A DNA stretch of 23,607 nucleotides, from positions 46,414-70,020 of the forward strand of contig DBYO01000006.1 of NCBI GenBank assembly GCA_002310235.1, written 5' to 3'. The notes under the pieces were generated by a model. That model saw only the letters and a program-made list of their open reading frames with translations, was not told the origin of the DNA and searched no databases. The translations under genes and the position numbers were made by a program. This stretch comes from Bacteroidales bacterium UBA1184 (lineage in GTDB: Bacteria; Bacteroidota; Bacteroidia; Bacteroidales; ML635J-15). Below, piece by piece: positions 1 through 6,854 of this stretch (position 1 is the stretch's first letter; every line of letters begins with the position of its first letter).

Positions 1-345
1 TCCTCTAGCTCATCACGCACAAGCTCTTCGAGCAGCAGTTCAAGAGTAAACTCTTCTAGCTCGTCGAAGCCAAGCAGCAGCTACAACTCTTCAAGTTCAT
101 CGCGTACTAGCTCATCAAGCAGTAGCTCAAGGGTAAGCTCACCTAGCAGTTCGCGTACAAGCTCGCCGAGCAGCAGCTCAAGGGTAAGTTCATCAAGCAG
201 CTCACGCCCAAGCTCTTCGAGCAGCTACCATAGCAGTTCGTCAAGCTCGCGCTCAAGCTCACCAAGTTCACACTCGAGTTCATCTTCGAGCAGGTCGAGT
301 AGCAGCAGCCATAGCTCGTCGAGCCACTCCTCTTCACGCAGATAA
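1..345 (+). CDS. Serine-rich low-complexity protein, C-terminal fragment (5' truncated)
   Basis: The reading frame is open from the first base of the window to a TAA at 343-345, giving 114 residues of a protein that starts upstream. About two thirds are Ser, broken by Arg, Pro, Tyr, Lys and His. Imperfect units of roughly 10 residues recur, of the type SSRVSSPSSSRTSSPSS. Codons for Ser alternate between tcn and agc/agt, so the tract is not a simple nucleotide repeat. It ends in SSSRR. No folded domain is visible; I infer a disordered, positively charged tail. Similar Ser/Arg tails end various envelope proteins in Bacteroidota, but the body is outside the window, so no function can be given. 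A hairpin terminator follows at 377-408. Confidence 0.72.
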   Translation, partial: SSSSSRTSSSSSSSRVNSSSSSKPSSSYNSSSSSRTSSSSSSSRVSSPSSSRTSSPSSSSRVSSSSSSRPSSSSSYHSSSSSSRSSSPSSHSSSSSSRSSSSSHSSSSHSSSRR

Positions 346-376
346 CACTATGATATAGCATTTCATGACAAACAAA

Positions 377-408
377 ATGGTGCAGATCCACAATCTGCAT
401 CATTTTTT
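377..408 (+). terminator. Rho-independent terminator after the Ser-rich gene
   Basis: An 11-bp stem (ATGGTGCAGAT with ATCTGCATCAT, one G-U pair) around the loop ccaca is followed directly by six Ts. It lies 32 bases past the stop codon of the serine-rich gene and separates it from the hydrolase gene. Confidence 0.8.
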
Positions 409-410
409 AT

Positions 411-418
411 TATATTTG
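411..418 (+). promoter_or_regulatory. Putative -7 promoter element for the hydrolase gene
   Basis: TATATTTG matches the Bacteroidota -7 consensus TAnnTTTG. It follows the upstream terminator directly and would give a 5' leader of about 60 bases before the ATG at 484. No clear -33 TTTG is seen at the usual distance. Confidence 0.4.
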
Positions 419-483
419 CAGCATCAAACGAATGTCAAACAGTACAGTCGCGACTTGCCACGACTTAACAACACCAAGCTAAC

Positions 484-1755
484 ATGAAACGATTATTAAC
501 AATAGCACTGCTGGCACTTCTGCCCCTCCTTGCAAAGCCACAGAAAATAGAATACTTCAACGACCTAATGTCGGACATGTACAATTTCGCCATCTACGAA
601 CCTGCAGGCTACGATCCCATAAATAGCACCGACATGCCTGTGGTAATGTTCCTACACGGACGAAGCATGAGCATAGGACTTGGCGGCTACAGATATGGTT
701 CCATATCATCAATAGAAGAAGGCTACGAAATCCTAAAAGGTCAGCCAGCTCTAATTTTGGAACCTAACGCGAATGGAAACGAAGGCTGGGGCTCAGTAAA
801 ACTGCACAAGGTTTACGAATTTCTGAAGGCTCATTATGCTTTCAACCACGATAAGTTTTATGTAATAGGTATGAGCATGGGCGGTTGGGGTACGCTGAAC
901 TATGTCAACAAATATCCTGATGAAGTTGCCGCATGCGTGGGCATTTGCGGCGGTTGCGATGCCAAGACTCCCTGTGGGCTCAACAAAGTGCCAACTTGGA
1001 TTATTCATGCCGCCGATGATGAAACTACTGCCGTAGCATGCTCCGACCGGGTTGTCGAGGCAATGAAAACTTGCGGAAGCACCAATCTGTTGAAATATAG
1101 CAGGCTAACCAGCGGAGGACACAGCCTAATAATGTATTTCAGATATTACAATCTATATACTTGGCTTTTCAAGCACAACCGAACCAACCGCCGATTCGAC
1201 ACAACCATCGACTTTGTAAACAATCCAGAATACCCTTCCGTCAACGAAGACAGATATTGGCTTGGTGCTGGACATACTGCTGACGAAATTTATATTAACC
1301 AAACTGAACTCGCCAAGATACAGGCACGTACTCCAAAGCAAAAAGGTAGCAATACCATGGCATCGAACAGCGGGACTACTACAACGAACAGCAGCACCAA
1401 CAACAGCGGGAATTCGTCAAGTACGGCAAAGCCGGCAACAAGCAACACTTCGTCAACATCGAACAACACAAGTTCGTCGTCGAAGCCGACAACGACAAAC
1501 AAGCCAACTTCAACATCAAAGCCTACAAATACAGTTACGTTAAAGCCAAGCACTACAACATCTACAGCAAAACCAGGCACAGCCACTCTAAAGCCCGTAA
1601 CTTCTTCGAGTAAAGATGTTTACATTGTTAAGCAAGGCGACACATTGAAAAAGATCGCAAAAAAGCACAAGATAAAATACAAAAAACTGCTTCAGATTAA
1701 CCACTTTACCAAGGATAGAAAAATTAAGCCTGGCGACAAGATAAAGATTGCGTAA
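484..1755 (+). CDS. Secreted alpha/beta-hydrolase (esterase-like) with C-terminal LysM domain
   Basis: This 423-residue protein has a signal peptide (about 1-20, MKRLLTIALLALLPLLAKPQ). Residues about 22-240 form an alpha/beta hydrolase of the esterase / PHB-depolymerase-like kind. Visible parts are the oxyanion-hole strand MFLHG, the nucleophile elbow G-M-S-M-G with Ser131, a likely acid at Asp178 or Asp179 (HAADDE) and a likely His213 (SGGHS). Residues about 291-377 are a Thr/Ser/Asn/Lys/Pro linker with repeated TSKPT-like units. Residues about 379-422 are a LysM module (YIVKQGDTLKKIAKKHKI to KPGDKIKIA), a fold that binds N-acetylglucosamine polymers such as peptidoglycan or chitin. I infer an exported ester hydrolase tethered to peptidoglycan or a GlcNAc glycan; the substrate is unknown. 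The gene stands alone, between a terminator and a convergent gene. Confidence 0.85.
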   Translation: MKRLLTIALLALLPLLAKPQKIEYFNDLMSDMYNFAIYEPAGYDPINSTDMPVVMFLHGRSMSIGLGGYRYGSISSIEEGYEILKGQPALILEPNANGNEGWGSVKLHKVYEFLKAHYAFNHDKFYVIGMSMGGWGTLNYVNKYPDEVAACVGICGGCDAKTPCGLNKVPTWIIHAADDETTAVACSDRVVEAMKTCGSTNLLKYSRLTSGGHSLIMYFRYYNLYTWLFKHNRTNRRFDTTIDFVNNPEYPSVNEDRYWLGAGHTADEIYINQTELAKIQARTPKQKGSNTMASNSGTTTTNSSTNNSGNSSSTAKPATSNTSSTSNNTSSSSKPTTTNKPTSTSKPTNTVTLKPSTTTSTAKPGTATLKPVTSSSKDVYIVKQGDTLKKIAKKHKIKYKKLLQINHFTKDRKIKPGDKIKIA

Positions 1756-1821
1756 CGGCAAACGAAATAACTAACGTAAAGGTCTATTTTGACCTTAAAT
1801 GTACCTTAGAAACCACATTGG

Positions 1822-3087
1822 TTATTCAACCTCATCGAGACACCATTTCCATAACGGCACGACAAATATATTGCAACCATCTTCCTCTATTGTGTATTCT
1901 TCATCATAAGTTATTATAAACATCTTATTTTGAGGAATATAAGCATTTAGTTTCAACAGAGCCTTGACTTCCCGTTCGTAAGTTGCTGCTTCCTTTAGGC
2001 TGTAGGATACCTGAAACGATTTCTTTTGTTCTGGCAAATAAAAGTCCACCTCTATGTTGCTGCCAAAATATGCAAGTTCGTCTTGATATTTTTTTCGCAG
2101 GGTTACAGCAACAAGATTTTCCATGAGCAAGGCCTTTGCATCATCGACAAAAAGACTTATAAAGCCGTTATCCGAAAAATAATACTTCCTGACCGACACT
2201 TTGTCCTGCAATTTTGCAGCATAATTTTCGATTGGAAACATCAAGTAAGAATCGGCCAGATACTGGCAATATTCGGTAACAGTATCCGACTTTATTTTGT
2301 ATCCCGATGCAGAAACCACAGAGGCTATCCTGTTGTAAGAGACTGGTTGCATTATGCATTCCGCCATCTTGCGAATCATCACTTTCAAGGCAAGACTGTT
2401 GCGTACGGAATGGCGCAGGACCAAATCACTGAAATATATATTGTTGAAAAGACTGCTGAGCCATTCGCGCTTGAATATGTTATCCTTACCTATAACTTCG
2501 GGCAGTCCGCCTGTTAGGAAATACTGATGGAAGCTCCTTACCGCTTGGGTAGATGGCGTATATTGCCAATTCTTTGGCAGTTTTACTCCTTTTATTTTAA
2601 GGTACTCGCGAAATGAAAATGGGAAAACTTCTGTAACATAATACCTTCCTCCAAGTGTCGTTGCAATTTCTCCGCTGAGCATCTTTGCATTGCTGCCAGT
2701 TATGAATACTTGATAACCTGTGTCGGCAAGACGGCGGGCAAATTTTTCCCAATGCTCCACCAGTTGAATTTCGTCAAGGAAAAAGATGGGCTTTGTTTCA
2801 TAAATTTCCTCGTATGCCAGTTTTATCGTATCCAAATCACCGACAGCTAGTTCGCCTATACGGTCGTCCTCAAAATTGAAAAAGAGTATCTCGTCAATTC
2901 TATGTCCTCTTTCAAGCATTTTATGGATACTCTGATATAGCAAGTACGACTTTCCCGACCTTCGCAAGCCGACAAATACATTGTTCCCGCTGTAATCAAC
3001 CTTAACATCACGTTCTATGAACTTTACATTACTCACAAATTCCTGATATTCAATAACGAGCCTTTTTGCTAATTCTTTCTCCAACAT
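1822..3087 (-). CDS. AAA-family ATPase with C-terminal DUF4143 domain
   Basis: The protein has 421 residues from the ATG at 3087. The N-terminal half is an AAA_14-type ATPase: Walker A GLRRSGKS (about 40-47), Walker B IFFLDE (about 101-106), then FITGSNAKML, the sensor-like segment typical of the family, and LGGRYYVTEVFPFSFREY. The C-terminal half (about 195-421) matches DUF4143, including YYFSDNGFISLF, LMENLVAVTLRKK and EVDFYLPE. That last block resembles a PD-(D/E)XK nuclease-like core, although activity is unproven for the family. These ATPases are abundant in Bacteroidota and their role is not settled. Alternative starts are the ATG at 3099 and a TTG at 3114. I prefer 3087 because family members usually begin close to a LExEL-like stretch. 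The upstream region carries an unusual 33-bp periodic array. Confidence 0.85.
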   Translation of the reverse strand: MLEKELAKRLVIEYQEFVSNVKFIERDVKVDYSGNNVFVGLRRSGKSYLLYQSIHKMLERGHRIDEILFFNFEDDRIGELAVGDLDTIKLAYEEIYETKPIFFLDEIQLVEHWEKFARRLADTGYQVFITGSNAKMLSGEIATTLGGRYYVTEVFPFSFREYLKIKGVKLPKNWQYTPSTQAVRSFHQYFLTGGLPEVIGKDNIFKREWLSSLFNNIYFSDLVLRHSVRNSLALKVMIRKMAECIMQPVSYNRIASVVSASGYKIKSDTVTEYCQYLADSYLMFPIENYAAKLQDKVSVRKYYFSDNGFISLFVDDAKALLMENLVAVTLRKKYQDELAYFGSNIEVDFYLPEQKKSFQVSYSLKEAATYEREVKALLKLNAYIPQNKMFIITYDEEYTIEEDGCNIFVVPLWKWCLDEVE

Positions 3088-3111
3088 GACATAAAACATT
3101 TTAATCTGCCG

Positions 3112-3119
3112 CAAATGTA
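3112..3119 (-). promoter_or_regulatory. Putative -7 promoter element of the DUF4143 ATPase gene
   Basis: On the minus strand this reads TACATTTG, matching TAnnTTTG. It leaves a leader of some 8-20 bases to the ATG at 3099 or 3087, which argues against the TTG at 3114 as start. The first 33-bp array unit begins 6 bases further upstream and would overlap the -33 region. Confidence 0.45.
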
Positions 3120-3125
3120 CAAATA

Positions 3126-3257
3126 ATTTCCAATATAAAAGAAATATTTACACTAATTTTATCCAATATAAAAGAAATAATTATGCTAATTATTTCCAAT
3201 ATAAAGGGAATTATTATATCAATAGTTCACTTTATAAAGGAAACTATTGGATTGTAC
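3126..3257. repeat. Four-unit 33-bp-period array with palindromic cores
   Basis: Four cores (atttccaatataaaagaaat and variants) start at 3126, 3159, 3192 and, more diverged, 3225, exactly 33 bp apart. Units 1 and 2 match at 28 of 33 positions. Each core has the partial dyad TTCC-AATATAAAG-GGAA. The fourth is the best palindrome: at 3220-3249 the arms CAATAGTT and AACTATTG flank a core centred on TTTATAAA. The array lies immediately upstream of the DUF4143 ATPase promoter, so I infer operator-like binding sites repeated on nearly the same helical face. It is not a CRISPR array because the units have no separate variable spacers. Confidence 0.7.
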
Positions 3258-3378
3258 CAAATATTTTAAACGTCTCAATCGACGCAAATCATATCAAACC
3301 GGCGCAAATCATTGCGCCGCTACAATTTTCGAATCATCAAATCAATCGAATATCACACCTCGTAACCTTTAGCTCGGC

Positions 3379-3409
3379 TTTGCCAAATCGTAAATAATTT
3401 TTATCTTTG
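3379..3409 (+). promoter_or_regulatory. Bacteroidota-type promoter of the two-gene helical-protein operon
   Basis: TTTG at 3379-3382 is followed after 19 bases by TATCTTTG at 3402-3409. This is a full match to the Bacteroidota major-sigma consensus (TTTG, about 19 bases, TAnnTTTG). Transcription would start near 3415, leaving a leader of about 23 bases before the ATG at 3438. Confidence 0.75.
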
Positions 3410-3437
3410 TCTCACTAATTTTAAAAGGCAATATGCT

Positions 3438-4100
3438 ATGGCAGATCAAAGACTAGAAGAATATCGTGCATACTACAAAGCACGCACCGAGCGGTACGCC
3501 GGCAACCCACACAGAAAACATTCGTACGAAGCCGAGAAAAAACTAAGCGACCTTTTCGACAGGTACGACACCCTTGAAGAAATTGGACAGAACCTTGGAC
3601 ATCTCAACGTCGATTGCGCATTTGCAACTGTACGCGACCAGTACGAGATGGAAAGCGAATACTACAATAGCGTTCAGGAACCTGTACGCAAGAAAGGCGC
3701 CGACAACATACTCGCCAACCTCGACAAGTACACCGACCTCAACGATATGATGACCATGATTAACGACCTTTCCAACAAAAACAACGTCGAAGTAACGGCC
3801 GACGAAGGGTGCGGAAAGGCTCTGTTTGATAACTGGAAGATGATCGACGAAATCGACATCTTCACCAAGGCTGTTGTCCCTGCAAAATATAAGAGCATAA
3901 TGATGGAAACCGTTGCCAAGACAAAGCAGAGCATTGTCGAAGAAGTAAAATCGACCGAGGACACTTTGGGCAAGTGGGTTGAAGGCTGGCGCATGAAACC
4001 GGAACTTACCCGCGAATACAGGTACAGACACATTATACCATTCAGCGACGAGGAAATTGAGGAACACCTCAAGAAGTTCAAAAACATTACTAACAGATAA
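3438..4100 (+). CDS. Unrecognised soluble helical protein (first gene of operon)
   Basis: The 220-residue product is not a family I recognise. It has no signal peptide or membrane segment and is rich in charged residues and predicted helices throughout. The N-terminal part has regularly spaced Tyr (EEYRAYYKARTERYAG) and then DTLEEIGQNLGHLNVD; the C-terminal part ends with EEIEEHLKKFKNITNR. A single Cys lies in EGCGKALF. It is driven by a well-formed promoter and is followed after 15 bases by a second unrecognised helical gene with a strong ribosome site, so the two are co-transcribed. Both proteins share an N-terminal pattern of Tyr-rich helix followed by an EEIGQ segment, which hints at distant relatedness but is too weak to assert. 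I expect a cytoplasmic protein, perhaps a partner of the next product. Confidence 0.8.
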   Translation: MADQRLEEYRAYYKARTERYAGNPHRKHSYEAEKKLSDLFDRYDTLEEIGQNLGHLNVDCAFATVRDQYEMESEYYNSVQEPVRKKGADNILANLDKYTDLNDMMTMINDLSNKNNVEVTADEGCGKALFDNWKMIDEIDIFTKAVVPAKYKSIMMETVAKTKQSIVEEVKSTEDTLGKWVEGWRMKPELTREYRYRHIIPFSDEEIEEHLKKFKNITNR

Positions 4101-4108
4101 AAAGGAGG
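4101..4108 (+). promoter_or_regulatory. Strong Shine-Dalgarno of the second operon gene
   Basis: AAAGGAGG sits 7 bases before the ATG at 4116. Such a full anti-16S match is unusual in Bacteroidota, where most genes here lack one. It fixes the start at 4116 and suggests high translation. Confidence 0.7.
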
Positions 4109-4115
4109 ACAAGAT

Positions 4116-5540
4116 ATGGCAGTAGATAAAACAATGCTCGACGCAATGACCAGCGGCTACAAGTTCTATCTCGACGACATGAAGAGCAAGAACATCACAG
4201 GTCAGTACTACGACGAAGTTGAAAGACTTTACAAGCGCATCGAGGAGATCGGCCAGGAAAGTGCCGATATGAACGAAATGTATGCCAAGATGCAGAACGA
4301 AAACATTACCGTAAAAATGTCCGAAGCCTACACCCGTGCACTTACCGAGGATGGCAACAAGAAATATATGCCGCAGAACGGCGAAATTCCCGACGACAGC
4401 CAGCTTTTCAAGAATAATATTGATGCATTAAAGAATTGCATTCAGTCCTTGCGCGACAATTTCGACAGTTTGATGGAAAAAGCTACCGAGTCGGGGCGCA
4501 TGAGACTTCTGGTCGAAAACAATCCAGAGCCTCTTATCAAGTGCATCGAAGATATGATTGCAGTATCGGAGGAGCCAGGCATGACATACGCCAACTTCCT
4601 GCGCATACAAATTGAACGCGGTCTCGACAAGGCAGCCGAAGGCGTTACTACCCGCAGTTTCCTCGAAGACATTGTCGAATGCAAGAAAGCCTTTATGGTG
4701 CCCGAAATCGAAATCAAGATGTGGGAAGAAAAACTCGAAGAATACAAAAAGGTGGCTGCAAACAACAAATTCAACCTTGTGGATTTGCACGAGTGGGAGT
4801 TTATTTCCGACAGAATAGACAGAAAGTACAAGCCAGAACTCATAAAGCGCGAGCGTATCAACGATATGTTCATGGAAATTGTCAGCGATTTGGCACACTG
4901 GGTTATATCGTATTGCTCGTATCCGCCATCGGAGATGATGCCTTGGAATGTAATGCCGCGCGATGCCGCAATTGCCGATTTGACAAGAATCCAGAAGGTT
5001 ACACCTGGTATAGTTAAGGAACGTGAAAAACTTCTTTTCCGCTACTTCGGCTTAAGGCTAAAAGACATCGTAAAGGACGAATATTTCCTAAACGACATAA
5101 AGTCGAACATGATAGACGATTCGCAGGAATATCTTGAATTCCTTTTGCTCGAGGTTTATCCTCAATGCAAGCCGTTCAACGATGCATCACGCGAACTTAT
5201 CGACAAGCAGACTTCGTTTTATAGGGGCAAGAAGGAAGTAAATCCTGAAAGAAAAGAGCCTTACTTGAGAATGAAGAGGTACTACGATTCCAAATTTGGC
5301 GAAGGCTACATGGTAAAATCTATGAAGGAACAAGGTCTTGGCGATGCCGACAAAGAAGAATATGAAAGCAACGCTGCACCTTGGAATCTTGAATCGTTCT
5401 TAAGCCACGTTGACGGCAAGATTGCAGAACCAGACCTCAACGAAACATTTGTCGATAATTCAGCATCGAGCAAGGTCGAGGAAGCAACCAACACGATTAA
5501 GGAAAAGGCAGGAGGACTGTTCTCGTTCTTTAAACGATAG
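4116..5540 (+). CDS. Unrecognised large helical protein (second gene of operon)
   Basis: The 474-residue product has no signal peptide or membrane span and I do not recognise its family. It is highly helical and charged, with an N-terminal stretch (about 10-60) containing YYDEVERLYKRIEEIGQES and a middle part rich in Trp and aromatic residues (AHWVISYCSYPPSEMMPWNV). A Tyr/Arg/Lys-rich part follows (RGKKEVNPERKEPYLRMKRY). After a short acidic linker it ends in a predicted amphipathic helix, VEEATNTIKEKAGGLFSFFKR. Tails of this kind can touch membranes or serve as docking peptides, but that is inference. It follows the first gene by 15 bases and has its own strong Shine-Dalgarno and a structured terminator behind it, so the pair forms a closed transcription unit. 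Codon use looks like the neighbours; nothing indicates recent transfer. Confidence 0.82.
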   Translation: MAVDKTMLDAMTSGYKFYLDDMKSKNITGQYYDEVERLYKRIEEIGQESADMNEMYAKMQNENITVKMSEAYTRALTEDGNKKYMPQNGEIPDDSQLFKNNIDALKNCIQSLRDNFDSLMEKATESGRMRLLVENNPEPLIKCIEDMIAVSEEPGMTYANFLRIQIERGLDKAAEGVTTRSFLEDIVECKKAFMVPEIEIKMWEEKLEEYKKVAANNKFNLVDLHEWEFISDRIDRKYKPELIKRERINDMFMEIVSDLAHWVISYCSYPPSEMMPWNVMPRDAAIADLTRIQKVTPGIVKEREKLLFRYFGLRLKDIVKDEYFLNDIKSNMIDDSQEYLEFLLLEVYPQCKPFNDASRELIDKQTSFYRGKKEVNPERKEPYLRMKRYYDSKFGEGYMVKSMKEQGLGDADKEEYESNAAPWNLESFLSHVDGKIAEPDLNETFVDNSASSKVEEATNTIKEKAGGLFSFFKR

Positions 5541-5546
5541 AAACAT

Positions 5547-5614
5547 AAAAACGGAGACCTGGTCCTGCCCTTCGACAGGCTCAGGGAGCAGTTCAGGATT
5601 AAGTCTCCGTTTTT
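5547..5614 (+). terminator. Structured terminator of the helical-protein operon
   Basis: A perfect 12-bp outer stem (AAAAACGGAGAC with GTCTCCGTTTTT) encloses 44 bases that fold again (CTGCCCT with AGGGAGCAG). The inner part carries cccttcgacaggctcaggg, resembling a short palindromic sequence that I remember as dispersed in many bacterial genomes. The T-run of the right arm would serve termination. Confidence 0.7.
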
Positions 5615-5653
5615 ACCAATATTTATGTATGATTAATTATGTATAATTTGTAA

Positions 5654-5673
5654 AGACGCAAAATTTTGCGTCT
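5654..5673. repeat. Perfect 20-bp palindrome, copy 1 of a dispersed element
   Basis: AGACGCAAAATTTTGCGTCT is a perfect palindrome followed by a short T-rich tract and ending 9 bases before the ATG at 5683. A longer copy (24 bp, perfect) lies at 18420-18443. As RNA it would form a strong hairpin in the leader of the Cys-motif gene, or act as a second terminator behind the previous operon. Confidence 0.75.
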
Positions 5674-5682
5674 CTTTATCCT

Positions 5683-6222
5683 ATGAACAACGGCAAGAAT
5701 ATCTGCAAATACTTAAAAGAGGTTCGCAAAAACATTGCGGACGAGAATAATATTCCGCTCGAACAAACAGAATGCACCTACAAAGGCGAATGTCTTGGCA
5801 CATGCCCGCATTGCGAAGCCGAAGTGCAATATATTGAGCAAGAATTGTCGAAAAAAGGCAAAATGAATATTCTCGGCAAAGCCGCTGCCATAGCAGGACT
5901 TTCGCTGAGCATGGTCGCATGCAACACCGGCAGACACCAGATTGTAGGCGATGTTCCCTTGCGTGGTAAAATTGCAGAACCCGACACCACTCATGCAAAG
6001 GCAGTAGTAGATACGCCACCGCAAACTCCCGATATTCCAGAGCCGCTCATGGGCATTGTACCCGTTCCCGACAGAGATATAGAGCCCGACTCCGCAGCAG
6101 TTAAAACCGCCATCGACTCAGTAGTCGAAATTGAGATACCCGAAAAAGACATGCGACTTATGGGCGATGTCTGCGCTCCAGTGCGAAAACCATCAGACAA
6201 GTCAAAGGATAAAAAGGAATAG
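5683..6222 (+). CDS. Cys-motif protein with internal membrane anchor and repeated MG(D/I)V segments
   Basis: The product has 179 residues. The N-terminal domain (1-58) has Cys8 in NICKYLKEVRK and then C31, C37, C41 and C44 in ECTYKGECLGTCPHCEAE, a spacing suited to a zinc or Fe-S site. A hydrophobic segment (about 63-80, ILGKAAAIAGLSLSMVAC) follows, so the Cys domain would face the cytoplasm and the rest the periplasm. The C-terminal part is Pro/Asp/Glu-rich with three related segments: IVGDVPLRGKIAEPD (87-101), LMGIVPVPDRDIEPD (122-136) and LMGDVCAPVRKPSD (159-172). I remember similar N-terminal domains in many Bacteroidales proteins but know no defined function. It is followed after 12 bases by a radical SAM gene, so the two are probably co-transcribed; it might be that enzyme's substrate or partner. 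Confidence 0.8.
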   Translation: MNNGKNICKYLKEVRKNIADENNIPLEQTECTYKGECLGTCPHCEAEVQYIEQELSKKGKMNILGKAAAIAGLSLSMVACNTGRHQIVGDVPLRGKIAEPDTTHAKAVVDTPPQTPDIPEPLMGIVPVPDRDIEPDSAAVKTAIDSVVEIEIPEKDMRLMGDVCAPVRKPSDKSKDKKE

Positions 6223-6234
6223 TCTTTTTCAATT

Positions 6235-6846
6235 ATGGAAGCTGTTCCATTCATAGGCGTTTCACGACATCGAATAAACATTGATGGAACCGGTGTTAAT
6301 ACGTTGGCGGCTTTTCACAGTTGTCCGCTGCGCTGTCACTACTGCCTCAACCCCACCTGCTTCGGTAAAAGCGATGAACTTCCGCACTACACTCCCCAGA
6401 CACTTTTCGACTATGTACGCATCGATAATATCTATTTTCTCTACACTGGCGGTGGAATTTGCTTTGGGGGTGGAGAACCGTTACTTAGAACCGATTTTAT
6501 ACATGAATTCCGCAAACTTTGTGGCGATGCGTGGAAAATTACTGCAGAAACTTCGCTCACCGTACCTCGCTCATCGGTCGAAATAGCAGCCGAAGTCATC
6601 GACGACTTCATTGTTGACATAAAGGATACCAACCCAGCCATCTACAAAGCCTACACAGGTCGCAGCAACCGCCTTAGTATGCAAAACCTACGCTGGCTTA
6701 TTTCGGCAAAAGGCGCAGAACACATTATGGTACGCGTACCGCTCATCCCCAATTTCAACACCGATGCCGACTGCGACCGCTCCGTCGGACTGCTTCGGGA
6801 TATGGGCATAACGCAAATCGACAGATTTGAATATGTAATAAGGTAA
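6235..6846 (+). CDS. Small radical SAM enzyme (PFL-activase-like)
   Basis: The 203-residue protein carries the radical SAM cluster motif CPLRCHYC, with C30, C34 and C37 as ligands of the 4Fe-4S cluster that binds S-adenosylmethionine. The glycine motif GGGEP follows at 78-82. Next come AETSLTVP, VDIKD and VRVPLIPNFN, the order seen in glycyl-radical-enzyme activases such as pyruvate-formate-lyase activase. It is shorter than PflA (about 245 residues) and shows no second ferredoxin-like cluster domain. No glycyl radical enzyme gene is nearby, so I do not call it an activase outright. Instead it is coupled to the Cys-motif gene upstream (12-base gap). A role in modifying that neighbour is possible but unproven. 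The unit ends at a terminator shared with the convergent gene. Confidence 0.85.
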   Translation: MEAVPFIGVSRHRINIDGTGVNTLAAFHSCPLRCHYCLNPTCFGKSDELPHYTPQTLFDYVRIDNIYFLYTGGGICFGGGEPLLRTDFIHEFRKLCGDAWKITAETSLTVPRSSVEIAAEVIDDFIVDIKDTNPAIYKAYTGRSNRLSMQNLRWLISAKGAEHIMVRVPLIPNFNTDADCDRSVGLLRDMGITQIDRFEYVIR

Positions 6847-6854
6847 TAAAACAA

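Larger units (their letters stand above)
3115..3437. other. Intergenic region between divergent ATPase and helical-protein operon
   Basis: No gene is seen in these 323 bases. They hold the ATPase promoter and 33-bp array, a perfect 8-bp-stem hairpin at 3300-3319 (CGGCGCAA / TTGCGCCG, loop atca), and the promoter of the downstream operon. The 15-mer aacctttagctcggc at 3364-3378 recurs exactly at 18078-18092, suggesting a dispersed repeat fragment that here overlaps the -33 region of the promoter. Confidence 0.6.

Noticed and set aside
143..403. Minus-strand frame opposite the Ser-rich tail
   Set aside because: It is the antisense shadow of the repeat and also runs through the terminator.
1779..1796. 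Terminator between the convergent hydrolase and ATPase genes
   Set aside because: Only a 6-bp stem (AAGGTC/GACCTT) without a following T-run on either strand; too weak to call.
2026..2517. 163-residue plus-strand frame inside the DUF4143 ATPase gene
   Set aside because: Antisense to conserved ATPase/DUF4143 motifs; no independent signal.
3088..3114. TTG start at 3114 for the ATPase
   Set aside because: It overlaps the likely -7 element, and ATGs at 3099 and 3087 fit the family better.
3126..3257. CRISPR-like array
   Set aside because: The 33-bp period has no split into constant repeat and variable spacer, the units are all variants of one sequence, and no cas gene is present.
5902..5925. 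Lipobox (SMVAC, Cys80) making the Cys-motif protein a lipoprotein
   Set aside because: The hydrophobic segment is internal, preceded by a 60-residue Cys domain, so a normal lipoprotein signal is unlikely; an internal membrane anchor fits better, though a shorter start near Met61 cannot be excluded.
5416..5996. Shared GKIAEPD peptide in the 474-residue and 179-residue proteins
   Set aside because: Seven residues of similarity with diverged DNA and no further likeness; judged coincidence.
6235..6846. Anaerobic ribonucleotide reductase activase (NrdG)
   Set aside because: No nrdD nearby; the motif CxxxCxxC and GGGEP are general to the superfamily and do not settle the partner.
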